From: RPQJ01 sp963732375
GTDB lineage: Bacteria; Pseudomonadota; Gammaproteobacteria; Steroidobacterales; Steroidobacteraceae
Direction: 5' to 3'
Assembly (NCBI GenBank): GCA_963732375.1
Contig: CAVSZE010000003.1
Span: 496,001-560,000 of the forward strand
DNA length: 64,000 bases
A model generated the notes under the pieces. It had not been told where the DNA came from, did not search any database, and saw only the letters and a list, made by a program, of their open reading frames with translations. Shown piece after piece: positions 33,986 to 42,667 of the stretch (position 1 is the stretch's first letter; each line of letters starts with the position of its first letter). A program made the position numbers and the translations under genes.

Positions 33986-35341
33986 ATGCACCCTTTTAAT
34001 CGAAGGCTGCCATTCGTCCACTTGGAATTGGTGCTGGGTGCATTGCTGCTGGCCGGATGCGCATCTGCGCCCACGCACGCACCGACGGGTGCGACGACTG
34101 GAAAGGAACCTCCGCCACTGGACCTGGGTCGAGTTCAGAGTCTCGAGCAAAACGGCGTCACGGTCCGACTGGCGATTCCAAACGATGAGGAGGTTTCCCG
34201 GCACTTCGGCTCCGAACTCGCCGACGACAACATCCAGCCGATCTGGATGCAGATCGAGAACAACAGCGACGTTGACTACTGGCTGCTGCCCGTCGCGATC
34301 GACCGCGACTACTACTCCGCGGACGAAGCTGCACTCGCGACCGGCAACGACCTCCCGAAGGACCAGCGGGAGCAGAACAGGGCTAGATTCCGCGCCGAGG
34401 CCCTCCCGTTCTTTTCACATGCCCACAGCACACATGAAGGGTACGTCTATGCGTCGCACATGCGCGGAGGGCGGTTCGTCGACGTTCGGCTGGTCGGCCA
34501 CAAGAAGGCCATCCGCATGCGCTTTGCGGTACTGCTCCCGACCGAAGGGTTCGATTACGAGTACTCCGCTCTACGCCAGCTGTATGCGCAAGTAAAGGAC
34601 CTGCCCGACCTGTCAATTGCCGAGTTTCGCGAGCGTGTGCGGGACCTGCCGTGCTGCACGACCACCGAGGACGGCTCGGGCACGGGCGACCCGCTCAACG
34701 TCGTGCTGGTCGGCAGTGGCGAGGACGCGGTCGCGGCGCTGTCTGCGAGCGGATGGACCTTCACCGAGGCCATTACCGCGGACAGCATCAGCCGCATGGT
34801 GGGCGCCGCGATTGCCTCCAAGTCCTTCCTCACCGCACCGGTAAGTTCGCTGTACGCGTTCGGACGAAAACAGGATATCGCGATGCAGCGAGGCCGTTCG
34901 ACGATATCGCAGCGCAATCACATGCGACTCTGGCTTGCGCCGTTCCGTTGCGAAGGCGAGCCCGTGTGGGTCGGGCAGGTGAGCCGCGACATCGGCGTAA
35001 AGATGACCCCCAGGTCGCCGACACTGACGACGCATGTCATCGACCCGGTCGTGGACGAATCACGAGAGTACCTGTTCCAGAGCCTGCTGCACCGGGACGC
35101 CGTCGCGAAGTTCGCCTTCGTAAGGGGCGTCGGCCCGGCGAGCGAGCAGGACCCGCGCCACAACCTGACCGATGACCCCTATTTCACCGACGGCATGCGA
35201 CTCGTGGTCTGGTTGTCGAGCACCCCCGTGCCGCCCCACATGGCCGAGGATCTCGGCTGGAATGATTCGGCGGACCCGACACGCGAAGGCAAGGGGGAAG
35301 AGGCAATGGTCCCGGCGCTTGTGGACAAGGAACCGCGGTAA
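33986..35341 (+). CDS. LssY C-terminal-domain lipoprotein
   Basis: This 451-residue protein begins with a lipoprotein signal (LLLAGCAS, Cys near residue 20). The central part (about residues 245-345) matches the LssY_C domain: SGWTFTEAITADSISRM, ISQRNHMRLWLAPFR, VWVGQVSRDIG. In Legionella, LssY is linked to a type I secretion locus, but the domain function is unknown and no such system is visible here. ATG 33986 is chosen because the signal follows at once; the longer frame from 33884 adds unrelated sequence. Convergent with the small secreted protein gene at 35365. Confidence 0.84.
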   Translation: MHPFNRRLPFVHLELVLGALLLAGCASAPTHAPTGATTGKEPPPLDLGRVQSLEQNGVTVRLAIPNDEEVSRHFGSELADDNIQPIWMQIENNSDVDYWLLPVAIDRDYYSADEAALATGNDLPKDQREQNRARFRAEALPFFSHAHSTHEGYVYASHMRGGRFVDVRLVGHKKAIRMRFAVLLPTEGFDYEYSALRQLYAQVKDLPDLSIAEFRERVRDLPCCTTTEDGSGTGDPLNVVLVGSGEDAVAALSASGWTFTEAITADSISRMVGAAIASKSFLTAPVSSLYAFGRKQDIAMQRGRSTISQRNHMRLWLAPFRCEGEPVWVGQVSRDIGVKMTPRSPTLTTHVIDPVVDESREYLFQSLLHRDAVAKFAFVRGVGPASEQDPRHNLTDDPYFTDGMRLVVWLSSTPVPPHMAEDLGWNDSADPTREGKGEEAMVPALVDKEPR

Positions 35342-35364
35342 CCTGCCGACGAAATCGCCGCTGG

Positions 35365-36021
35365 CTATCTTTGGCAGTCGGCCTCCGGGACCGTCACGAT
35401 CGACTGGTACCGCCCGTTACTGGCACGCACGGTCACGCATCGACCCGTCGAGCGCTCGCGCCAGTTCGAGTATGACGACCCGCCCGAATGCGAACTGTTC
35501 GCCAGCTTGTAGCCGCGCGACATCATGGCCTGCTCGGCCGGCCCGCCTTTTTCGCCGACCAGGTCCTGCAGATTCCGCGGCGTGCTGCCGTAGTTATTGT
35601 CGTTATTGTTGCCGTAGCTATTGCCGTAATTGTTGCCGCGCTGGTAGTCGTGCCGGTTCGAGGAGTACCCGTAAGGGTTACCACTGTAGCCGCGCGGAAA
35701 GCTCACGACGATCTTCTTGTTGTCCCACTTGTAGACCTCGTCGGAACCCTGGTTGCTGCGAACGACCTTGTTGCCGTCCTGGTCACGGTAGCGGTTCGCG
35801 CTGTCGGTTGGTCGCAGTTCCCATGACGTCCCATTGCGCAGGTCTATGGAAACGTAGCCGTGCCGCTGCGACACCGTGCACCAACCGCTCTTCTTGTTGA
35901 CGGTGTCACCGTCCTTGCGGAACTCGCACATTGCATCTTCGTTGCCGGCGATTGCCTCCTGCGCCACTCCGAGTGCTGCGATCAGAAAAATTGATGTCAC
36001 GGCGATGTCTAATGCCCGCAT
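35365..36021 (-). CDS. secreted protein, paralog of the divergent neighbour (Asn/Gly/Tyr-rich linker)
   Basis: This 218-residue protein has a signal peptide (ending AIAGNE), an N-terminal domain with MCEFRKDGD and GWCTVSQRHGYVSIDLRNG, a low-complexity Asn/Gly/Tyr/Ser linker (about residues 110-145), and a C-terminal domain with YSNWRERSTGRCVTVRASNG. Four cysteines suggest two disulfides. Both end domains are clearly shared with the protein at 36356-36958, which lacks the Asn-rich linker. The function is unknown; I do not recognise a named family. Confidence 0.8.
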   Translation of the reverse strand: MRALDIAVTSIFLIAALGVAQEAIAGNEDAMCEFRKDGDTVNKKSGWCTVSQRHGYVSIDLRNGTSWELRPTDSANRYRDQDGNKVVRSNQGSDEVYKWDNKKIVVSFPRGYSGNPYGYSSNRHDYQRGNNYGNSYGNNNDNNYGSTPRNLQDLVGEKGGPAEQAMMSRGYKLANSSHSGGSSYSNWRERSTGRCVTVRASNGRYQSIVTVPEADCQR

Positions 36022-36355
36022 GTTGCCTCACACTGAAGCCCAGGTCGCGCCCAGCCATCCGCCAATTCAATTGGCGGGTTTGCCCTATAGGCTAATCGAA
36101 ATTCCCTGCGCGCTACTATCCAGATTGCGAACCAAGACGGCAGGGCCGCGTCCCTCGCGGCCACTCGCGGTTCCCCGCTCGATATCGCGCTTGAAATCGT
36201 CGGACAATTCGACGGCGCGTCGCCGCAGGTAACCCAGGCAAACGCATGGGGCTGACCGGAGCTGGCGCCGGACCGCCGCCAGCCGGTTCGCTTTTCGGAT
36301 AGCCTGCGCAGGCCGACTTGCGGTACCTTCCGGCGCTCGTAACTCTGGAGCGTCC
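36022..36355. promoter_or_regulatory. 334-base divergent region between two paralogs, with palindrome
   Basis: This is the only gap over 300 bases. It contains a 19-base perfect palindrome at 36059-36077 (CCGCCAATT-C-AATTGGCGG), 38 bases upstream of the minus-strand start. A TATAGG on the minus strand at 36090-36085 lies next to it and could be a -10 element. A short minus-strand open stretch (36085 to about 36245) reads DDFKRDIERG in part but has no good start or ribosome site. CTGGAG precedes the plus-strand ATG at 36356. Confidence 0.45.
36059..36077. promoter_or_regulatory. 19-base palindrome, candidate operator
   Basis: Nine-base arms CCGCCAATT and AATTGGCGG are separated by a single C. 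There is no T-run after it on either strand, so it is unlikely to be a terminator. Its place just upstream of the 36021 start suits a dimeric regulator. The regulator is not identified. Confidence 0.5.
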
Positions 36356-36958
36356 ATGAACACTCGAACCATACTGGCCGCATGCTTTGTCGCGCTGGGC
36401 CTGACGGCCTCGCTGTCACCCGCGCTCGCGGATTCCTCGGATGCCAATTGCGAAGTCCGCAAGGACGGAGACAAGAACAAGGGCGCGTCGGGTCCCTGCA
36501 CTTTTTCGCAGCGCCAGGGATTCATCGACCTCGACCTGCACAACGGGAACACCTTGAGCCTGTCGCCGGGCAACAAGTCCAATCACTACAAGGATCAGAA
36601 CGGCAACCAGGTCGTACGGTCGATGAACGGCAGCGAACAGGTGTTCAAGTGGGAGAACGACAAGAAGATCATCGTCACCTTCCCGCCGGCCCACAGCCAG
36701 AGTACGCCGGCTCATTCGTCCTACCAGGCCGGCGATACCGCACCGGACCTTGCCGATCTCGTGGGCGCCAAGGCCGGCCAGGCCGAGAGCCAGCTTGGAA
36801 ATCGCGGCTACGTGTACAAGAGCGGCTCGACTTCCGGCGACTCGAAGTACAGCAACTGGTACAACCACTCCACCGGGAAATGCGTGACCATTCGCACCTC
36901 GGATGGCCGCTACCAGTCCATCGTGCAGGCTCCACCGCTCGATTGCGGAAAGAATTAG
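36356..36958 (+). CDS. secreted protein, paralog of the 35365-36021 product
   Basis: This 200-residue protein has a signal peptide (ending PALADSS). Its N-terminal domain (NCEVRKDGD, GPCTFSQRQGFIDLDLHNG, HYKDQNGNQVVRSMNGSEQV) and C-terminal domain (YSNWYNHSTGKCVTIRTSDG) align block by block with the divergent neighbour. The linker is shorter and Ser/His-rich. Cysteines are conserved between the two. It starts an apparent operon with the 36962 secreted protein, which begins 3 bases after its stop. The function is unknown. Confidence 0.82.
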   Translation: MNTRTILAACFVALGLTASLSPALADSSDANCEVRKDGDKNKGASGPCTFSQRQGFIDLDLHNGNTLSLSPGNKSNHYKDQNGNQVVRSMNGSEQVFKWENDKKIIVTFPPAHSQSTPAHSSYQAGDTAPDLADLVGAKAGQAESQLGNRGYVYKSGSTSGDSKYSNWYNHSTGKCVTIRTSDGRYQSIVQAPPLDCGKN

Positions 36959-36961
36959 TTG

Positions 36962-37717
36962 ATGCGCAGGCTGATTCTCCTGTTGATGCTGGACGCATTC
37001 GCCGCTGCGGCGGCGAATGCGGCCGATGACATCCGCAGCCAAAGGGTGAAATTCGAGCAGGGCGCAAGCAGTGCGGTCGTGGAAGGCTCGATCACTGGCT
37101 ACGAGATCGTCGACTACGTGCTCGGCGCCGGCAAGGGCCAGCACATGAACGTCAGCATGGCTACGAAGAACACCGCCACCTACTTCAACATACTGGCACC
37201 AGGCGAAAACGAGGTTGCGTTCTTCAACGGTTCAGTGGACCAGAACCAGTACGAAGGCACCCTGCCCGCGAGTGGTGACTACAGGATCCGTGTCTACATG
37301 ATGCGCAGCGCGGCGCGGCGCAACGAGAAGGCAGACTACCGGCTGGAAATGATCATCGCCGGCTCGAGCAGCGCTGCGTCGAAACCGGTCGGCAACCCGC
37401 TGGCCCACGACGCACTGGTCCCCGGAACCAACTACCACGCTACCGGCGACATCCGCTGCACGATGACCGCAGGTCAAGCGACCGGCATGTGCCCCTTCGG
37501 CGTCAGGCGAGAAGGCAGCGGCAGCGGGATCGTCACCGTAACGAAGCCGGATGGCCGCACCCGCTCGATATTCTTCGAAAATGGCAACGCAACCGGGGCC
37601 GATGTCAGCCAGGCGGACCCGGGCGAGTTTCGCGCCAGCCGCGAGAGTGACAACACGATCGTGTGGATAGGGCAGGAGCGCTATGAGATTCCGGATGCCG
37701 TGATTTTCGGCGGCTGA
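36962..37717 (+). CDS. secreted protein with PPC-like beta domain
   Basis: This 251-residue protein has a signal peptide (residues 1-20, LILLLMLDAFAAAAANA). Residues 25-140 look like a pre-peptidase C-terminal-type beta domain (GYEIVDYVLGAGKGQHMNV, SGDYRIRVYMMR). The C-terminal part has CTMTAGQATGMCPFG with two cysteines and ends RYEIPDAVIFGG. The function is not known. It follows the 36356 gene by 3 bases and precedes the L,D-transpeptidase frame by about 50 bases. Confidence 0.78.
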   Translation: MRRLILLLMLDAFAAAAANAADDIRSQRVKFEQGASSAVVEGSITGYEIVDYVLGAGKGQHMNVSMATKNTATYFNILAPGENEVAFFNGSVDQNQYEGTLPASGDYRIRVYMMRSAARRNEKADYRLEMIIAGSSSAASKPVGNPLAHDALVPGTNYHATGDIRCTMTAGQATGMCPFGVRREGSGSGIVTVTKPDGRTRSIFFENGNATGADVSQADPGEFRASRESDNTIVWIGQERYEIPDAVIFGG

Positions 37718-37770
37718 CCGAAACGCCGCCCGCGGAACTCAAACCGGGAGAGTTCGTCTGGAACCCCGTC

Positions 37771-38337
37771 GTGGCGGACATCGGTCCGATCCTTGTGCTG
37801 GTCAGCCTGGATGAACAGCGGGCATACGTGTACCGCAATGGCATCGAGATCGGCGTCACGACCATCAGCAGCGGCAAGCCGGGACACGGCACTCCCACAG
37901 GCGTGTTCGTGATCCTGCAGAAAGACAAGAACCACCGGTCGTCGAAATACAACAGCGCACCGATGCCCTATACACAACGGCTCACCTGGGACGGCGTGGC
38001 GCTGCACGCCGGCGGACTGCCCGGCTACCCGTCGTCCCACGGCTGCGTGCACCTTCCGTCGAGGTTTTCCGAGGAGTTGTTCGCCGTATCGCCGATGGGA
38101 ATGACGGTGGTCGTAGCCAGCGAGCGCACCTCCCCGTCCGCAGTCGCGCATCCGCCGGCATTCTCGCCGGTCAACCCGGCGACCGGTGCGCCAGCGATCG
38201 AGGAACACCTGCAGGACGATCAAGTGTTCCGGCTGGAGCCGGCTCGGACCCGGCCGCGCCGGTATCGGATCCGCGGACTCTGCCGTGGCTGGCGGTCCCG
38301 ATGCCCGGCCACGAAGAAGACGCGGGACGGCCGATGA
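37771..38337 (+). CDS. L,D-transpeptidase (YkuD fold) with missing N-terminal signal
   Basis: The 188-residue frame holds a full YkuD core: LVSLDEQRAYVYRNG, then GKPGHGTPTGVF, and the catalytic HAGGLPGYPSSHGCVHLP with Cys92. Such enzymes form 3-3 or lipoprotein crosslinks in peptidoglycan and act in the periplasm, yet no signal peptide is encoded. Family-like sequence continues upstream to about 37717 without any ATG, GTG or TTG, so GTG 37771 is only the first usable start. The last 35 residues are arginine-rich and unlike the family, suggesting a 3' frameshift or decay. It may be a pseudogene or use an unusual start. Confidence 0.6.
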   Translation: MADIGPILVLVSLDEQRAYVYRNGIEIGVTTISSGKPGHGTPTGVFVILQKDKNHRSSKYNSAPMPYTQRLTWDGVALHAGGLPGYPSSHGCVHLPSRFSEELFAVSPMGMTVVVASERTSPSAVAHPPAFSPVNPATGAPAIEEHLQDDQVFRLEPARTRPRRYRIRGLCRGWRSRCPATKKTRDGR

Positions 38338-38456
38338 GATCGGAAGCGGTGGCCATGGCAGGTGGTCATAGTCGGCCTGACGCCGGAGAATCGATCGCCA
38401 CGCGGATTTTCGCTCCCTGAGACCGTACTATTGCCGGGCAACCGCAAGGGGGGCCG

Positions 38457-39008
38457 GTGAGAGCGCTCGAGGGCTTCGTCAGGACAGTTGACGCGATCAA
38501 CGACTGGGTCGGCCGCACGGTTGCCTGGCTTACGCTGGGCTGCGTGTTCACCTGCTTCACGGTAGTGGTGCTTCGTTACGGCTTCAACCTTGGATTCCCC
38601 TGGCTGCAGGAACTCTACGTCTGGCAGCACGCAGCCGTGTTCATGGCCGGGGCCGGTTACACATTCCTGCATCGCGGGCACGTCAACGTGGATGTGCTGT
38701 ATGGGCGGCTAGGCGCACGCGGCAAGGCGTGGACGGATATCTTCGGCACGCTCGCATTCCTGTTCCCGTGGCTGGCAATCGTCGCCGTCACCTCGGCTCC
38801 GTTCGTGCTCTCTTCCTGGAGCATCCGTGAGCCGTCGAGCACCGCAGACGGCATGCCCGCGGTCTACCTGCTCAAGTCGCTGCTCTGGGTGTTCTGTGCG
38901 CTGCTTTTCGTGCAGGGCATGGCGGTGATCGTGCGGCGAGGCCTGTTTCTCGCCGGGCACGGCATGACCGACCACGACGAAGACCCGGTGACCGATGAAC
39001 GCGCCTGA
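38457..39008 (+). CDS. TRAP transporter small permease (DctQ type)
   Basis: This 183-residue protein has four membrane helices, including FPWLQELYVWQHAAVFMAGA and HVNVDVLY, typical of small TRAP permeases. It partners the large permease encoded 24 bases downstream. The GTG at 38457 is preceded by AAGGGGGG, a strong ribosome site. The four-helix layout resembles the TakQ-like members that move 2-oxo acids. Confidence 0.9.
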   Translation: MRALEGFVRTVDAINDWVGRTVAWLTLGCVFTCFTVVVLRYGFNLGFPWLQELYVWQHAAVFMAGAGYTFLHRGHVNVDVLYGRLGARGKAWTDIFGTLAFLFPWLAIVAVTSAPFVLSSWSIREPSSTADGMPAVYLLKSLLWVFCALLFVQGMAVIVRRGLFLAGHGMTDHDEDPVTDERA

Positions 39009-39032
39009 GTCATTGCAGGGAAACGCTGCCCG

Positions 39033-40583
39033 ATGAACTCCATGCTGATCGGCGAGATGCTGGCGGTGGCGATGTTCGTGTCGACCATCGGCGCGGTGCT
39101 GATCGGCTACCCGGTTGCCTTTACGCTGGCCGGCATCGCGCTGGTATTCGCGTCGCTTGGAATCGCGTTCGGCGTTTTCGACGTCGCGATCCTCTCGGCG
39201 CTCACCGGCCGCTATTTCGGCACCATGACCAACGAGACGCTGGTCGCCGTGCCGTTGTTCGTATTCATGGGCGTTACGCTGGAGCGCTCGAAAATAGCGG
39301 AAGCGCTGCTTACGACCATGGGCCAGCTGTTCGGGTCGGTGCGCGGCGGACTCGGCTACTCGGTGGTGATCGTCGGGGCCCTGCTCGCCGCGTCCACCGG
39401 CATCGTCGGCGCAACCGTGGTCACGATGGGGCTGCTTTCGCTGCCGGCGATGATGCGCGCCGGCTATGACCCGAAGCTCGCAACCGGCACGATCTGCGCT
39501 GCAGGTACGCTCGGCCAGATCATCCCGCCTTCCACGGTGCTGATCTTCGTCGGCGACATCCTGCAGGGCGCCAACCAGCAGGCGCAGCTCGAACTCGGCA
39601 ACATGGCCGCGGAACCGATCTCCGTAGGCCAGTTGTTCGCAGGCGCAATCATCCCGGGCCTGGTGCTGGTGGGGCTGTACCTTGCCTGGATCCTCTTCAA
39701 GTCGATCGTCGATCCGCGCTCCTGCCCGCCGATCGTGATGACCGACGAGCAGCGCGCGGGCCTCGCGGGCCGGGTACTCGGCGCCCTGGCCCCGCCACTC
39801 GCGCTGATGGTCGCGGTGCTGGGCTCGATCCTCGCTGGTATCGCCACACCCACCGAGTCGGCCTCGGTCGGCGCGGTGGGCGCCCTGCTGCTGACGACCG
39901 CGAAAGGGCGCCTCGACCTTGCGCTGCTGCGGGAGGTGATGCGGACGACGCTATCGATCACCTCGATGGTCTTCGTGATCCTGCTCGGCGCCAGCGTGTT
40001 CAGCCTGGTGTTCCGTGGGCTCGGCGGCGAGAACCTGGTGCACGACGCCCTCTCCTCGCTGCCCGGCGGCGTCTTCGTAGCCGTGCTGGCAGTGATGACG
40101 GTGATCTTCGTGCTCGGTTTCTTCCTCGACACGTTCGAGATCATCTTCATCGTCGTGCCGATTACCGCCCCGGCGCTGATCAAGCTGGGCGTCGACCCGC
40201 TATGGCTCGGCGTGATGATCGGCATGAACCTGCAGGCCAGCTTCCTGACGCCGCCGTTCGGCTTCGCGCTTTTCTACCTGCGCGGTGTCGCGGGCGCGCT
40301 GGTGCGGACCATCGACATCTACAAGGGGGTGGTGCCGTTCGTCGGCCTGCAGCTGCTGGGCATCACGCTGGTCGCGCTCATGCCCGGCATGGCGACCAGC
40401 CTCCCGGCCCGGCTGTACGCCGAGACTGCGCCGTCGCTGAACGACGCCGCGCCAGCGACTGCCGCGGCGACCTCCCCGTCCGGCTCGCCGGTCGCGGACG
40501 ACTTCAGCGACCTTCTGGACGAACCGACACAGGGGCGCAATCCACCCTACCGGGACGATTTCGACGACCTGTTGCCGGACTGA
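39033..40583 (+). CDS. TRAP transporter large permease (DctM type)
   Basis: This 516-residue protein has about 12-13 helices and DctM blocks such as GIVGATVVTMGLLSLPAMM, GTLGQIIPPSTVLI, TPTESASVGAVGA and TPPFGFALFYLRG. It uses an ion gradient to bring in a bound solute. The C-terminus carries an acidic tail of about 50 residues with two copies of a DDFxDLL motif, which is not part of the permease core. Its stop is 4 bases from the stop of the convergent binding-protein gene. Confidence 0.93.
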   Translation: MNSMLIGEMLAVAMFVSTIGAVLIGYPVAFTLAGIALVFASLGIAFGVFDVAILSALTGRYFGTMTNETLVAVPLFVFMGVTLERSKIAEALLTTMGQLFGSVRGGLGYSVVIVGALLAASTGIVGATVVTMGLLSLPAMMRAGYDPKLATGTICAAGTLGQIIPPSTVLIFVGDILQGANQQAQLELGNMAAEPISVGQLFAGAIIPGLVLVGLYLAWILFKSIVDPRSCPPIVMTDEQRAGLAGRVLGALAPPLALMVAVLGSILAGIATPTESASVGAVGALLLTTAKGRLDLALLREVMRTTLSITSMVFVILLGASVFSLVFRGLGGENLVHDALSSLPGGVFVAVLAVMTVIFVLGFFLDTFEIIFIVVPITAPALIKLGVDPLWLGVMIGMNLQASFLTPPFGFALFYLRGVAGALVRTIDIYKGVVPFVGLQLLGITLVALMPGMATSLPARLYAETAPSLNDAAPATAAATSPSGSPVADDFSDLLDEPTQGRNPPYRDDFDDLLPD

Positions 40584-40587
40584 GGCG

Positions 40588-41718
40588 CTAGCGCTTCAGC
40601 TTGAATTCGAAAGGCAGTCGCCGCGCATTGAGAAAGGCCTGCTCGCCGATTCTTGTCCAGGGCATGATTTCCTTCCGGAAAGCCAGGAAGTCCTCGATGA
40701 TCCGCTGCACGATGTGGTTGGGCGACTTGTCGGCGGCGTAGATCTCGTTCAACACCTCGTTGGCTGCCTCGCCACAGGCCATCAGGACCTCTTCCGGCAA
40801 CTGGCGCACGTTCACGCCATGGTCCTTGACCAGCGTACGCAGCGCGGGACCCGACCGGGCGTTGTATTCAGCCAGCATGTCGCGCGTGGTCGCGGCGGCG
40901 GCGGTGCGGATGACGAGTTGCAGTTCCGGCGTCAGTGAGCGCCAGGCTTCCTCGTTGACCATCAGCTGCAGGTTCGGGCCTGGTTCGTGGTAACCGGGCG
41001 AATAGTAGTACTTGCAGACCTGGTAGAAGCCCAACGCGAGATCGTTATACGGGCCGATCCACTCGGCGGCATCGATGGCCCCCGACTGCAGCGCCGGGAA
41101 GATCTCGCCGCCGGGCAGCGTCACCGGCGTCACGCCGAGCTTCTGCAGCACGCGGCCCTGGTTGCCCGGGGCACGGAACTTGAGCCCCTTCAGGTCGGCG
41201 AGCGAGCGGATCTCGTTGCGAAACCAGCCGAGCATCTGCGTACCGGTGCTGCCTGCATGGAACGCGCGTATGCCGAATGGCTCGTACAGCTCGTCCCACA
41301 GTTTCTGGCCGTTGCCGAACATCACCCAGGCATCCATCTCGTCGGCGGTCAGGCCGAACGGAAAGGCGGTGAAGAACGGGGCGCCCTCGGTCTTGCCTGT
41401 GTGGTAGTAGGCCGCGTCGTGCCCGAGCTGCGCGGTACCGTTGGCAACCGCGCCAAAGCATTCCAGCGCAGGAACCAGTTCGCCCGCGGAATAGACCTTG
41501 ATGGTCAGTTTTCCGCCGCTCATTTCGGTGATGTTGGCGGCCAGTCGCTCCGCGCCGGTGCCGAGCCCCGGCAGGCCCTTCGGCCAGCTGGTGACCATGC
41601 GCCATTCCATTCGCCCCGCCGAAATTGCTGGCGCAGCGATCGCCGCACCGGTTCCGGCAACGAGGGCTTTCAAAAGCGATCTGCGTTTCAAGCGCCTGTC
41701 TCCTTCGGCACCGACCAT
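40588..41718 (-). CDS. TRAP transporter solute-binding protein (DctP/TakP-like), Tat-exported
   Basis: This 376-residue protein has a twin-arginine signal (KRRSLLKALVAG, ending PAISAG). The mature part begins WRMVTSWPKGLPG and has VYSAGELVPALECF, GWFRNEIRSLADLKGLKFR and IDAAEWIGPYNDL, matching the TakP-like branch that binds 2-oxo acids or related carboxylates. It is on the opposite strand from the permease genes and ends tail to tail with DctM, so expression is separately controlled. The exact ligand is inferred from family only. Confidence 0.9.
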   Translation of the reverse strand: MVGAEGDRRLKRRSLLKALVAGTGAAIAAPAISAGRMEWRMVTSWPKGLPGLGTGAERLAANITEMSGGKLTIKVYSAGELVPALECFGAVANGTAQLGHDAAYYHTGKTEGAPFFTAFPFGLTADEMDAWVMFGNGQKLWDELYEPFGIRAFHAGSTGTQMLGWFRNEIRSLADLKGLKFRAPGNQGRVLQKLGVTPVTLPGGEIFPALQSGAIDAAEWIGPYNDLALGFYQVCKYYYSPGYHEPGPNLQLMVNEEAWRSLTPELQLVIRTAAAATTRDMLAEYNARSGPALRTLVKDHGVNVRQLPEEVLMACGEAANEVLNEIYAADKSPNHIVQRIIEDFLAFRKEIMPWTRIGEQAFLNARRLPFEFKLKR

Positions 41719-41761
41719 GTTCGGTCCCCTGCGGGACTCGCGCCACGATCGAAAATCCAGT

Positions 41762-42556
41762 TCAGATGCGGTCGTCGCGCGGCCGATCCATCACTACCCA
41801 ATCCTGCAACCAGAGAACCTCCGTGCTGATGGAACCATCCGGCATCAGGCTCAACCAGCGATAGCCCGGTGGACGCAGATCCATGACGCACTTCGCGGTT
41901 CCGGGGGTGAACTGGGCGCAGGTCGATGGCGTCGCCAGGATGCGAACCCGGTCGTACTGTCGATCAAAGGCCTGGTGCACATGACCGGCCAGTACGGCGC
42001 GAACCTGCGGAAAACACCTGAGCACCGACAGGAACTCCGCTGCATTGCGTAAGCCATAGTGGTCCAACCATTCGCTGCCGGTCGCGACCGGCAGGTGATG
42101 CAGGCATACAATCACCGGGCGGTCAGCGAACTCGCGCAGACTCTCCTCCAGCCTCTTGAGTTCGGTCGCGGCCAGGAAGCCGGCCGGGTCATCATCGACA
42201 TGCGTATCCAGTAGTACCAGGCCCCAGGCGCCAAGTGCCGCACTGCCGCAGAACTGGAAACCGTCGAAGTTCAGGAGGTCCGCCATCAGCTCCGGGGCAT
42301 CGTGGTTTCCCGGCAAGCACAGGACCGGCGCGCCCAGGCCGCCGACCGCATTTCGAAACGCCCGGTACGCTCCCGCGCTCATGTCGTCACCGATGTCGCC
42401 AGTGACCAGGATCGCGTCCGGCGGCGGAGTCCCGCCTCCCAACGCGTCCGCAAGCACGCTGCCGAAGGACTGCGCGGTATTGACGTCGTAGATCCTGCGC
42501 GATGGGTCCGCGAACAGATGGGGATCCGTAACGTGCAGAAGCCGGACAGGTCGCAT
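41762..42556 (-). CDS. metallophosphoesterase, CpdA-like 3',5'-cyclic nucleotide phosphodiesterase
   Basis: This 264-residue calcineurin-like enzyme has all metal motifs: VTDPHLF, TGDIGDD, LPGNHDAPE, CLHHLP and LAGHVHQAFD. This pattern fits the CpdA/class III cyclic-nucleotide phosphodiesterase family that lowers cAMP. The ATG at 42556 directly precedes the first strand; the longer frame to 42607 adds no family residues. It starts after a 111-base gap from the potassium channel gene on the same strand. Confidence 0.86.
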   Translation of the reverse strand: MRPVRLLHVTDPHLFADPSRRIYDVNTAQSFGSVLADALGGGTPPPDAILVTGDIGDDMSAGAYRAFRNAVGGLGAPVLCLPGNHDAPELMADLLNFDGFQFCGSAALGAWGLVLLDTHVDDDPAGFLAATELKRLEESLREFADRPVIVCLHHLPVATGSEWLDHYGLRNAAEFLSVLRCFPQVRAVLAGHVHQAFDRQYDRVRILATPSTCAQFTPGTAKCVMDLRPPGYRWLSLMPDGSISTEVLWLQDWVVMDRPRDDRI

Positions 42557-42667
42557 GGTGTCTTCGATCTCATTTCTGCGAGGCAGGGACCCATACTGGC
42601 CCTGCATACGGAGTCTAGCGGCAAGCCACGACTTGTGTCCGCACGGTAGGCCCGCGATCGGCAGGAT

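Noticed and set aside
35580..35650. microsatellite-like tattgttgccg repeats
   Set aside because: These encode the Asn/Tyr/Gly linker of a secreted protein and vary in unit; not a separate DNA repeat element.
36085..36246. possible small minus-strand protein containing DDFKRDIERG
   Set aside because: It looks mildly coding, but no start with a ribosome site is visible and it may be a relic; not called as a gene.
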